Virus record (IMG/VR): IMGVR_UViG_3300035701_000237
Coordinates: 1 to 26,685 of that record
Direction: 5' to 3' (one strand)
DNA from: a virus
Length of the DNA stretch: 26,685 nucleotides
The notes below the pieces were generated by a model. It had not been told where the DNA came from. It did not search any database and saw only the letters and a list, made by a program, of their open reading frames with translations. Position 1 is the stretch's first letter, and each line of letters opens with the position of its first letter. Of this stretch, positions 20,600-26,685 are shown in pieces. Made by a program: the position numbers and the translations under genes.

Positions 20600-22093
20600 A
20601 TGGCTACAGTTGTAGGAATGCCGAGTTTGCACGGTGGTGGAACAATCAACCTTATGGATATTCTCAATTCTGTTCTTGGTTTTAGTGAACAAATAAAAAA
20701 GAAGCAACAACTTACACAACTGGCTCAGGTATTGACACAAGAGATGGGTCCTCAAGTGATAGGAGGAACGGAACAAGGTGGAGTATATGAACCTCCGGGA
20801 CCGGGTGGTATAACGGTACAAAGACCTACAACTTTACCTCCAGATATTTTCTCAAAAGTTATGAGTAATCCAAGGCTTTCCGCCGAAACGAAATTTGCTG
20901 CACTCAAACTATTAGAACAGTTTCAGCCTCAGAAGAAAGAATATTTAGAGGAAAAACCAGGGCATAGATATAGAGACATTAGAACAGGGCAAGTAATTGA
21001 AGGGCCGCCTGAAAAGACAGAAAAGGAAAAAAATTTAGAATTAGCTCAGAACACAATTGTGAATATTGACAAACAAATTGATGTCGTAAAAGGACATGTA
21101 AAATCTCAATTTATAGAAATGGATCTTGATGAAAAGGGTCTTGATAAATTCATCGGTACAATGCCTATGGTGAAAGAACTTCAAAAAAAGAAAAAAAGCA
21201 TTCTAAAATATTTTGGTATGGAGACAGAAGAAAAAGTATCTGAAGCCAAACAAAAGTATGAAGATTGGCTTGATCTGTATCCTAATGCGACAGAAAAAGA
21301 AAAAGAAAAGGCTGCGAATACAATATTTTTGGGTAAAGAAATACAACCCAAAATTCCTCCTTCTGCTGGAAATGCAGTTGATTTAGCTATAAAAAGAAAA
21401 TTTGGAACAGAATATTTAACTGATCCCCAAAAAGCAATCGAAGCTGATAAATGGTTAGCCACAGAAGATGGAAGGAAAGAGGTTCAAAAGGCAAGGGATG
21501 ATTTAACTCCTCCGGCAATAGGGGTTATACAAACCGAAGGAGGAATAAAAACTATTGGAACAAGGGGAGAAGGAATGGGACAAATCAAAGAAACAGGGCA
21601 GGCCCCTCCCTTATCCGAAGATTTCAAAAAGGATTATACGGCAATAGGTCAGGCCAATGATTTGGTGTCTGAATTAAAAAACACATGGAACTCACTGGAT
21701 ATCGAAACCGGTATGTCAGGAAGACTAAAAGGAACAAAATTATATTTAGCTGCTAAAACAGGCCAAAATCCAGATGCAAAACTTTATCTGGATAATAGAG
21801 AAGCATTTTTAGGGAATCTTTCAAGATCCTTGGCCGCAGAAAGAGGAGTATTGACACAACAGGATATTGAGAGGATTGCGAAGGCCATTCCACGAATAGG
21901 AGCCAATTTTTTAAATAGCGATAGCAAAGAAGAGGCAGCTAAAAAATGGGCTTCCATTTTTTCACTTATTGAGAATGCAGAAAAGAGAATGGGTGAAAGA
22001 GCCAAGATGAGAACAGAGAAACCTTCTCCGATAAGAGGAGAGAAAACGCAAACCCAACCAGGAAGTAAATTTAAAATCCTAAAGGTGGAATAA
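20600..22093 (+). CDS. Putative internal virion / DNA ejection protein, 497 aa
   Basis: ATG 20600 follows TAGGAGG. The product is hydrophilic, Lys/Glu-rich and predicted helical, with a long coiled-coil-prone middle (NIDKQIDVVKGHVKSQFIEM...) and a C-terminal region 'AFLGNLSRSLAAERGVLTQQ' then 'DIERIAKAIPRIG', a pattern shared by structural or ejected proteins of short-tailed phages. No enzymatic motif and no membrane span are obvious. Two adjacent large, helical genes just before lysis genes are the usual place for internal core proteins. The call is by composition and place. Confidence 0.5.
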   Translation: MATVVGMPSLHGGGTINLMDILNSVLGFSEQIKKKQQLTQLAQVLTQEMGPQVIGGTEQGGVYEPPGPGGITVQRPTTLPPDIFSKVMSNPRLSAETKFAALKLLEQFQPQKKEYLEEKPGHRYRDIRTGQVIEGPPEKTEKEKNLELAQNTIVNIDKQIDVVKGHVKSQFIEMDLDEKGLDKFIGTMPMVKELQKKKKSILKYFGMETEEKVSEAKQKYEDWLDLYPNATEKEKEKAANTIFLGKEIQPKIPPSAGNAVDLAIKRKFGTEYLTDPQKAIEADKWLATEDGRKEVQKARDDLTPPAIGVIQTEGGIKTIGTRGEGMGQIKETGQAPPLSEDFKKDYTAIGQANDLVSELKNTWNSLDIETGMSGRLKGTKLYLAAKTGQNPDAKLYLDNREAFLGNLSRSLAAERGVLTQQDIERIAKAIPRIGANFLNSDSKEEAAKKWASIFSLIENAEKRMGERAKMRTEKPSPIRGEKTQTQPGSKFKILKVE

Positions 22094-22094
22094 G

Positions 22095-23705
22095 ATGCCT
22101 AATTATACCGTACAAGATTCTACTACAGGAAAGAAAATAACTTTTGAATGGAATGATCCCAATCCTCCTACGGATGCCGATATGGAGGAAATATTTAGTC
22201 AAGCTAAAGAGGAAATCACTATCCAGGCAGCGAAAGAAGAACCCGGATTTGTTTCAAAGACATTATCCAATATCCCCGAAAGTGCCTATGAATATGGGAA
22301 GGCTATCATTACACCTCTTATGCATCCCATTCAAACCGTATCTGGGCTTGGGAATATGCTGAAAGGAATTGATGTAAAATTGAGAAGATTGGAAGGCCAA
22401 AAAATCAAATCAGAAGAGGAAGAATTTGAGCCTTATGCAGAGGCAGCCGGTCAATTTATCAAACAGCGATATGGAGGATGGGAAAACATCAAAAAAACGG
22501 TAAGTGAAGATCCAGTTGGATTTGTTTCAGATTTATCTGCTCTTTTTATGGGTGGAGGCTCAGCAATCTCTAAAATGGGACCGATCTCAAAGGCAGGGAA
22601 AATCATTTCCGAAACGGGAAAGGCAATTGAACCTTTATCCATCGCAGGGAAAACGGTTGAACAAATTTCCAAACCGATCAAATCTGTTGTAACAGGAATT
22701 CTTGGAACTACGACCGGTAGGGGAAAGGCCGTAATTGAAGAAGCCCTAAAAGGCACAGAAGAATTTAAACAAGCAATGAAAGGGAAAATATCAGGAGAGG
22801 AAATTGTTGAAACAGCTAAGGGTGGTATTCATGCAATTAAAGAACAGAGAGGCGAACATTATAGAGCAGAATTATCTAAAATTCAAAAAATGAAGAATCC
22901 TCCAAGAATGGATTTAAATCAACCGGTAAATAAATTCATGGAAACGGCTAAGGAATATGGGATTTCTCCAAAATTAAATGATGCTGGGGATATAATCGGC
23001 CTTGATTTTGAGAGATCAACAATTAGAAATAATCTTCCAGCAAAAAAGGATTTTGAAAATCTTTTTGATACGCTTCAAAATTCAATTAAAGACAAAGATT
23101 TCTATAGTTCTCCTATTGGATTTGATACTCTAAAAAGACAAATCGGCGATATGTATCATGAAACAAGTCAGGGAAGAGCGGCAGTTCAGAAAGTCAAAAA
23201 CGAAGTATCAGGGCAACTCAGGCAAAAAGTTCATGGCTATGAGGGGATGACAAAGGATTACGAAAAAACATCGAGATTGATCAATGAAATCGAAAGAACT
23301 TTATCGCTCAAGGATAAAGGTTCAATTGACACTGCCCTTAGAAAATTGAATACGGCGATACGGGAAGATGATAATTTTAGGAGAGGTTTGATTCAGGAAA
23401 TAGAGAAAAATACGGGCAAAGATATTACAGCTCTCGTAGCGGGTCATCTGATGGAACCCAAATGGTCAGGGACATTAAGAACATCGGCAATAGACATAGG
23501 CGCAATATTTGGTGCGATCTTCGCACATAATCCCATAGCACTTGCCCTTATTCCCGCCGCAAGTCCAAGGGCTGTTGGAACAACATTGACGTTACTTTCA
23601 AAGGGGGGGAGGGCGATGAAGAAAATCGAAGCTACAAAAGCTACATCACCACAGGCAAGACAAATCATGTATCAGACAGGTAGGAATATTTCATTGGAGG
23701 AATAA
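22095..23705 (+). CDS. Putative ejection protein with hydrophobic segments, 536 aa
   Basis: ATG 22095 lies one base after the upstream stop, with AAAGGTGG as ribosome site. After an N-terminal ~50-residue domain there is 'VSEDPVGFVSDLSALFMGGG' and a set of amphipathic helices (KMGPISKAGKIISETGKAIE), resembling membrane-interacting ejection proteins. The middle is helical and charged. Near the end lies 'AIDIGAIFGAIFAHNPIALA' followed by a Leu/Ala/Pro-rich span that could cross the cytoplasmic membrane when the virion delivers DNA. No catalytic motif is seen. Its last bases overlap, antisense, a small minus-strand frame. Confidence 0.5.
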   Translation: MPNYTVQDSTTGKKITFEWNDPNPPTDADMEEIFSQAKEEITIQAAKEEPGFVSKTLSNIPESAYEYGKAIITPLMHPIQTVSGLGNMLKGIDVKLRRLEGQKIKSEEEEFEPYAEAAGQFIKQRYGGWENIKKTVSEDPVGFVSDLSALFMGGGSAISKMGPISKAGKIISETGKAIEPLSIAGKTVEQISKPIKSVVTGILGTTTGRGKAVIEEALKGTEEFKQAMKGKISGEEIVETAKGGIHAIKEQRGEHYRAELSKIQKMKNPPRMDLNQPVNKFMETAKEYGISPKLNDAGDIIGLDFERSTIRNNLPAKKDFENLFDTLQNSIKDKDFYSSPIGFDTLKRQIGDMYHETSQGRAAVQKVKNEVSGQLRQKVHGYEGMTKDYEKTSRLINEIERTLSLKDKGSIDTALRKLNTAIREDDNFRRGLIQEIEKNTGKDITALVAGHLMEPKWSGTLRTSAIDIGAIFGAIFAHNPIALALIPAASPRAVGTTLTLLSKGGRAMKKIEATKATSPQARQIMYQTGRNISLEE

Positions 23706-23831
23706 AAGAGGAATAATCGCAACTAAATAAAGCCATTCGATTCCTTTTTCACTTGGAGATATCCATTTCTCATCACCATAATGATGAGTAAAGAAAAGAA
23801 ATAAAAGAATTATGATGCCAAGAGTTTTCAT
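23691..23831 (-). CDS. Possible small membrane protein, 46 aa
   Basis: A minus-strand frame of 46 residues, MKTLGIIILLFLFFTHHYGD at the start, then 'EKWISPSEKGIEWLYLVAII' and 'PLLFLQ', fills the 183-base gap between two plus-strand genes. It has two hydrophobic segments separated by a charged loop, the profile of a double-span mini-protein. The ATG is the predicted transcription start of a near-consensus promoter, so the message may be leaderless; no clear ribosome site exists. The reading continues openly upstream without another start. The protein-like character (SPSEKGIEW then hydrophobic) exceeds random expectation, but short length keeps confidence low. Confidence 0.35.
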   Translation of the reverse strand: MKTLGIIILLFLFFTHHYGDEKWISPSEKGIEWLYLVAIIPLLFLQ

Positions 23832-23837
23832 GAAAAT

Positions 23838-23866
23838 AATATATTCCCATAAAATTCCTTTGTCAA
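23838..23866 (-). promoter_or_regulatory. Sigma70-type promoter, minus strand
   Basis: On the minus strand, TTGACA (23866-23861) is a perfect -35 box, followed by a 17-base spacer and TATATT (23843-23838), a five-of-six -10 box. The predicted start lies near 23831, at the ATG of the small minus-strand frame. It also runs antisense to the end of the large ejection protein gene. Confidence 0.55.
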
Positions 23867-23888
23867 TAGGAGAATAAACTAAATTCTC

Positions 23889-24152
23889 ATGAAAGATAAT
23901 TTTTCGAGTTATTACAAAAAGTTAGACAAACAACAAAAAGAGGCAATGGATCATCCAGACGAATTAGGGGCTGGGGCAGCAAAGCGAAGAAAATTACCTC
24001 CCCAAAAAAGATTTCCCGTTGTCATTGCGGAATATCTTAGGGGAACGCTCAATTCTGGATCTGGTCATAAAGTTAAAAGTTTGGCACAGGCAAGAGCGAT
24101 TGCAAGAAGTGAATCAAAAACAGTTGCAAAAGATAATAAGGAGCTACCATGA
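23889..24152 (+). CDS. DUF6496-like basic protein, 87 aa
   Basis: ATG 23889 starts an 87-residue protein. The upstream AATAGGAG gives a moderate ribosome site. Residues 42-78, 'FPVVIAEYLRGTLNSGSGHK' followed by 'VKSLAQARAIARSESKTV', match the short DUF6496-like pattern (V-M-x-E-y-k-x-G-x-L-x-S-G-s-G-x-K-V-x-x-x-x-Q-A-I-A-I-x-x-S-E). That family has no known function. The N-terminal half is charged and helical. Its end overlaps the next gene by four bases (ATGA). Confidence 0.65.
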   Translation: MKDNFSSYYKKLDKQQKEAMDHPDELGAGAAKRRKLPPQKRFPVVIAEYLRGTLNSGSGHKVKSLAQARAIARSESKTVAKDNKELP

Positions 24153-24394
24153 ACTGGGAATCCGTTGGTTTTGGCGCAGGTGGCGGGATAGTAGTAACGA
24201 TTCTCACGGCCCTTGGATGGAACCGAAGAATGAATAATCTTGAAGAGAAAAAACAAGATAGGAATGTCTGCGAAGCCCTGCATAAATCGATCGATAATCA
24301 ATTAGGTGATCTCAAAAAAGGCCAGGATGCCATTTTCGACAAATTGGACAATATTAATGAATTTTTAAGAAATCACAAATGGGAAAGGGCATGA
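24149..24394 (+). CDS. Holin-like small membrane protein, 81 aa
   Basis: ATG 24149 overlaps the upstream stop (ATGA), with AAGGAG a few bases upstream. Residues 5-23 form one hydrophobic segment (SVGFGAGGGIVVTILTALGW), followed by a charged coiled-coil-prone tail (NNLEEKKQDRNVCEALHKSI... LKKGQDAIFDKLDNINEFL). One N-terminal span plus a helical tail directly before an endolysin is a usual arrangement for class III-type or XhlA-like holins. Candidate lysis protein; a membrane-anchored virion protein is the alternative. Confidence 0.5.
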   Translation: MNWESVGFGAGGGIVVTILTALGWNRRMNNLEEKKQDRNVCEALHKSIDNQLGDLKKGQDAIFDKLDNINEFLRNHKWERA

Positions 24395-24398
24395 TCTA

Positions 24399-24797
24399 AT
24401 GGGTGATCTTACCGAAAATTTGTCTCGTAAAGAGTTCGCATGTAAATGCGGATGTGGGTATGATCGAATAAATCTTGGCATCGTTCACAGGGTTCAACTT
24501 GTAAGGGATATCGTGAGAATAGGAATCAAAATAAATTCTGCTTGTAGGTGTCAAAAACATAATACTGACGAAGGAGGGAAGCCGGAAAGCCTCCATCTCC
24601 CCCAACCAGACGGAACAACATGGGCAATTGACTTCGGTTTTTATGATGATGAAAACAGTTTGCTTGAAAAACTCTGCACTAAATTGATTGATAATTGGTC
24701 TGGAGGTTTCCATTTCTATCCTCAAAGAATTCTTCCAGATGGAATAGTTCAGCCTCCATTCTGCCATTGCGATATTGGTCGCAGGAGGCGGTGGTAA
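24399..24797 (+). CDS. M15-type peptidase (endolysin candidate)
   Basis: ATG 24399 starts a 132-residue protein. The M15 (peptidase_M15_3-like) zinc signature is visible: 'SACRCQKHN' near 48, H66 in 'ESLHLPQPDG', D78 in 'WAIDFGF', and H123 in 'FCHCDIGRRRRW', which recall the H-x(6)-D and H-x-D zinc ligands of VanY/M15A-type enzymes that cut the D-Ala or cross-link region of peptidoglycan. The 'EFACKCGCG' N-terminus is typical of the family. Length 132 fits a single-domain endolysin. Cys residues next to the ligands are unusual but seen in related phage enzymes. It follows the holin-like gene. Confidence 0.8.
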   Translation: MGDLTENLSRKEFACKCGCGYDRINLGIVHRVQLVRDIVRIGIKINSACRCQKHNTDEGGKPESLHLPQPDGTTWAIDFGFYDDENSLLEKLCTKLIDNWSGGFHFYPQRILPDGIVQPPFCHCDIGRRRRW

Positions 24798-24922
24798 TGG
24801 AATTCCTATCCATGGTTCTATTGTCCATGGTTCAATGTTCTGACAAAATAATCATTCTCGTTGCCATCATGTTTTTATTCTTGCTGGCAATAAAAAGGAG
24901 GTATTTAAATGACACTACATGA
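24797..24922 (+). CDS. Small membrane protein, 41 aa
   Basis: ATG 24797 shares one base with the endolysin stop (TAATG), behind CAGGAGG, and opens an in-frame 41-residue protein. Residues 17-35 (IIILVAIMFLFLLAIKRRYL, one membrane span followed by a basic end) resemble a small holin or spanin-type membrane protein. Its TGA overlaps the next ATG (ATGA). The gene is too short to place by similarity. An in-frame upstream start at 24695 inside the endolysin is not supported by a ribosome site. Confidence 0.55.
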   Translation: MEFLSMVLLSMVQCSDKIIILVAIMFLFLLAIKRRYLNDTT

Positions 24923-25065
24923 TTATTGCGAATGGAATATTCGGAGCGATCGGGGCAGATACAGGATACCAATTTTTGAGCCCTACCGGATCTCCAATCT
25001 TTTCTCTACCAAGTAAAGAAGAGAAACCGGAAGAGAAACCAGAAGAAGTTAAACCGACAACCTAA
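24919..25065 (+). CDS. Small protein with KEEKPEE tail, 48 aa
   Basis: ATG 24919 overlaps the upstream stop (ATGA). The 48-residue product has a moderately hydrophobic start (MIIANGIFGAIGADTGYQFL) and a highly charged Glu/Lys/Pro tail (KEEKPEEKPEEVKPTT). AAAAGGAGG lies 12-20 bases upstream. Another frame with ATG 24909 (35 aa) lies closer to that site but reads as non-protein-like. The gene ends directly at the terminator. The function is unknown, possibly lysis-related by position. Confidence 0.5.
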   Translation: MIIANGIFGAIGADTGYQFLSPTGSPIFSLPSKEEKPEEKPEEVKPTT

Positions 25066-25098
25066 AAAAAGGGCGGCCAAAGGGTCGCCCTTTCTCTT
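25064..25098 (+). terminator. Late operon terminator, possibly bidirectional
   Basis: An 8-bp stem (GGGCGGCC, 25071-25078, with GGTCGCCC, 25083-25090, one G-T pair) around the loop AAAG. It is preceded by seven A residues and followed by TTTCTCTT. It ends the plus-strand late operon and, through the A run, can also end transcription arriving from the minus-strand gene pair. Confidence 0.85.
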
Positions 25099-25120
25099 GT
25101 CCCAGATCATCGTGCCGATC

Positions 25121-25294
25121 TTAGGCCGGTTCATTCATCATCTTATCAATCTTTAGATCGGTAAGAAGGTTTGCTTCTTCAAGTTCTTCATAGGTGGGAA
25201 CTTTCCCGGTTTCGGCATTTTTCAAAATCGCCAATTCAATGATCTTGTTGACAACACTAATGCCCAATGTAATTGCTAATTCTCTGACTACCAT
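25121..25294 (-). CDS. Hypothetical protein, 57 aa (minus strand)
   Basis: A minus-strand gene from ATG at 25294 to TAA at 25121, with a perfect AGGAGGT eight bases upstream that lies in the end of the lipoprotein gene; the start is also five bases past that gene's stop, so the pair forms an operon. The product is 57 residues, starts MVVRELAITLGISVVNKIIE and continues with an acidic helix 'TYEELEEANLLTDLKIDKMM'. It is predicted helical and cytoplasmic. No family was recognised. Confidence 0.6.
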   Translation of the reverse strand: MVVRELAITLGISVVNKIIELAILKNAETGKVPTYEELEEANLLTDLKIDKMMNEPA

Positions 25295-25297
25295 AAT

Positions 25298-25690
25298 TTA
25301 ACCTCCTTTCTTTTTTGTTTGTAAACCCCAAGAAATGAGAATATTTTCCATCTCCACAATCTTGGGATACAAACGGTTAAGGGCTCCGCCTACGGTGATT
25401 TTCCCCTGTGTGGTCTTCGACTCGCGGATCATTTCCCCAATCATCCCGTTAATGGTTTTGGCAAGAGGCAAGACTTGCCCCTTCCATATAGGATCTTTCT
25501 CGGGATGAAGTTTGACATAACCATATCCGACGTCGAGCCAAAAATTAAGTTGATCCTGGGCATCCTTCAGGGTAAGTCTGACCTTTTCCTCTTCTGATGC
25601 CGTTTTCCATGCAGAATTTAGAATCGGGGCGCAACCGACAACAAGGGAAAACACCATCGCCACAACTACCATCAACTTGACCTTTTTCAT
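25298..25690 (-). CDS. Putative lipoprotein, 130 aa
   Basis: A minus-strand gene starting at ATG 25690 with AAGGAGGT upstream. The N-terminus MKKVKLMVVVAMVFSLVVGC is a type II signal with lipobox V-V-G-C, so Cys20 would be lipid-modified and the protein anchored in a membrane. The mature part is helical (WKTASEEEKVRLTLKDAQDQ, then a Trp-rich stretch and a charged middle). It is oriented against the late operon and lies beside the integrase, a typical place for genes expressed from a prophage (superinfection exclusion or host-envelope changing). An outer-membrane spanin is less likely because it is distant and opposite to the lysis genes. Confidence 0.7.
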   Translation of the reverse strand: MKKVKLMVVVAMVFSLVVGCAPILNSAWKTASEEEKVRLTLKDAQDQLNFWLDVGYGYVKLHPEKDPIWKGQVLPLAKTINGMIGEMIRESKTTQGKITVGGALNRLYPKIVEMENILISWGLQTKKKGG

Positions 25691-25732
25691 AAACTTACCT
25701 CCTTCGTTGGATTTGAACTACTTAACTCTATC

Positions 25733-25746
25733 TTGCACAAACCTTG
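25733..25746. repeat. Integrase arm-type repeat candidate, copy 1
   Basis: TTGCACAAACCTTG is repeated with one change 112 bases away (25845-25858). It overlaps an inverted pair CACAA/TTGTG (25736-25748). Both copies bracket the tRNA-like core, as integrase binding sites commonly do. Confidence 0.5.
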
Positions 25747-25782
25747 TGTACTATACCAGGAAGACCTTGAAAATAGGGTATT

Positions 25783-25811
25783 GGGGAAAGGTTCGAATCC
25801 TTGCCCCGTAA
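25783..25811 (+). other. tRNA 3'-end-like attachment core (attP candidate)
   Basis: The sequence contains a tRNA T-arm, AAGG-TTCGAAT-CCTT, with the conserved G-T-T-C-G-A-A-T-C, followed by CCCCGTA as the 3' acceptor strand and an A. The matching 5' strand (TACGGGG) and a full cloverleaf were not found upstream, so this is a tRNA fragment, not a gene. Together with the neighbouring integrase this fits the phage attachment core that restores the tRNA after integration. Confidence 0.6.
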
Positions 25812-25844
25812 TCTATAATTATTGAAGAGTTTTCTAAAAATCCT

Positions 25845-25858
25845 TTGCACAAATCTTG
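25845..25858. repeat. Integrase arm-type repeat candidate, copy 2
   Basis: TTGCACAAATCTTG differs from copy 1 at one position. It lies 14 bases before the integrase stop on the opposite strand. Confidence 0.5.
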
Positions 25859-25871
25859 CCACAATATTTTT

Positions 25872-26685
25872 TCATTTTCTTTCATTTATTCCCCTCATAA
25901 TCGGCACAAGATTATCTTGAGCCTGGTCCGCATATCGTTCTTTGGTCATCTCGATCTTTGAGTGGCCTAAGAGTTGGCTGATGTCCTCTATGGGCATCCC
26001 TGCCTTTCTCCACCGGGATCCCGCTGAACTTCGGAGATCCCGGAGCGTCATCGGTCGGGTTGCGTATTTTTTGATAGCCTGTTTCATCGCCCTATTCCAT
26101 CGGTTCTCTCTGATGTGGCGGGTATAGGGATGGCCGTTGACTGAAAAGACAAAGATTGAATCGGGTTGAGCAGGGCGACGTAACGGATACGCCCTGGAGT
26201 GCATAGGCCGTTCGGGTATCAGGTCTTTCCCCTGTGCCTCCGTTCCTTCTCCCACCATTTCGGTCATCAACCCGACTTCTGGGATAATCGGCAACACTCT
26301 TTCTCGGTTAGTCTTGGTTCGGGCCTTAATCTTCCCGTCGACATAGACGGATGAGATTATGATCTGCCTTGTCTCCCAATTGACCGCACTTCGAAGCAAT
26401 CCGCTTGCCTCTTCTGGTCGAACCCCATAATAGCGGATGAATAAAAAGTATCCCCTGTCCTGCTCGTTTATGAATTCAAAGACTTCATCGAGTTCTTTTT
26501 CGGTGAACCATTTTATTCTTTTTTGTTGATAATTTATTGCGGGAAAGGTAGGAAAAAGGTTCAAGGTACTCTTGAAGTGGGTCAGAAATCCGTGTAGTAT
26601 CCCCATAACATTCTTGATGGATTTCCCCTGTAGATTTTTTTCTTTTAACCATTTTTGGAATCCCTCCAATTGAACTTGGTCAATC
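25872..26685 (-). CDS. Tyrosine integrase, N-terminus beyond the window
   Basis: The frame is open through the right edge; TTG 26669 could start it, but upstream codons remain open (I-D-Q-V-Q-L), so the true start likely lies outside. Numbered from that TTG, a SAM-like core-binding part is followed by the catalytic domain: R84 in 'YYGVRPEEASGL', a probable K119 in 'ARTKTNRERVLPI', 'LRDLR' (209-213) in place of the H-x-L-R box, H236 in 'LLGH' and the nucleophile Y246 in 'TKERYAD'. The first His of the box is replaced by Arg and the second by Ser, which is uncommon but tolerated in some recombinases. It cuts and rejoins attP with the host attB. Confidence 0.85.
   Translation of the reverse strand, partial: IDQVQLEGFQKWLKEKNLQGKSIKNVMGILHGFLTHFKSTLNLFPTFPAINYQQKRIKWFTEKELDEVFEFINEQDRGYFLFIRYYGVRPEEASGLLRSAVNWETRQIIISSVYVDGKIKARTKTNRERVLPIIPEVGLMTEMVGEGTEAQGKDLIPERPMHSRAYPLRRPAQPDSIFVFSVNGHPYTRHIRENRWNRAMKQAIKKYATRPMTLRDLRSSAGSRWRKAGMPIEDISQLLGHSKIEMTKERYADQAQDNLVPIMRGINERK

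Noticed and set aside
23769-23788. Hairpin CTCATCA/TGATGAG as terminator
   Set aside because: No T run on either strand, and it lies within the minus-strand frame.
25740-25812. Complete tRNA gene
   Set aside because: T-arm and acceptor 3' strand are present, but the 5' acceptor strand and a convincing D and anticodon arm are missing, so it is only a fragment.

Overview
The window looks like the late (structural) half of a tailed double-stranded DNA phage of bacteria, most likely a short-tailed (podovirus-like) temperate phage from an uncultivated environment. The evidence is a BPP-1/T7-type head module (portal C-terminus, Bbp19-like protein, scaffold, capsid), tail fibres, a beta-propeller-like tail stabilisation protein, large ejection-type proteins, a lysis region and a tyrosine integrase next to a tRNA-like attachment site. 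Genes are tightly packed with strong AGGAGG-type ribosome binding sites, ATGA/GTGA overlaps and several TTG/GTG starts. No stretch over 300 bases lacks a gene. The host cannot be named from the sequence.

Layout, plus strand: 1-3.1 kb is head module 1 (portal end, Bbp19-like, scaffold 1, capsid 1 of the Phage_capsid_2 type, a small protein). 3.2-9.0 kb holds virion surface and fibre genes (260-aa protein, collagen-like fibre, small structural and exported proteins, a repeat-rich fibre, two tandem mini-proteins). 9.1-13.0 kb is head module 2: a second scaffold, a second and unrelated-looking major capsid protein (N4-gp56 family), accessory proteins and a head-tail adaptor. 13.0-16.2 kb has an HxH-type tail fibre, a Cys-rich small protein and the putative tail stabilisation protein. 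16.2-20.6 kb is a run of overlapping genes for enzyme-like proteins (PurD-like ATP-grasp, GNAT, GT2 glycosyltransferase, CrtC/AttH lipocalin-like) around one structural protein. 20.6-23.7 kb has two large candidate ejection proteins. 23.9-25.1 kb is a lysis-type cluster (DUF6496-like, holin-like, M15 peptidase, two tiny proteins) closed by a terminator.

Minus strand: a possible 46-aa membrane peptide behind a near-consensus promoter (23.7-23.9 kb), a two-gene unit of a lipoprotein and a 57-aa protein (25.1-25.7 kb), and the integrase running off the right edge. An intact tRNA 3'-end-like sequence flanked by two near-identical 14-nt repeats lies between the integrase and the structural genes, which fits an attP on an unintegrated genome.

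The most unusual points are the two complete scaffold-plus-capsid pairs in one late region, the embedded enzyme cassette, and compact structured leaders ahead of capsid 1, the 260-aa protein and scaffold 2. All functional assignments come from reading motifs by eye; no database search was run.
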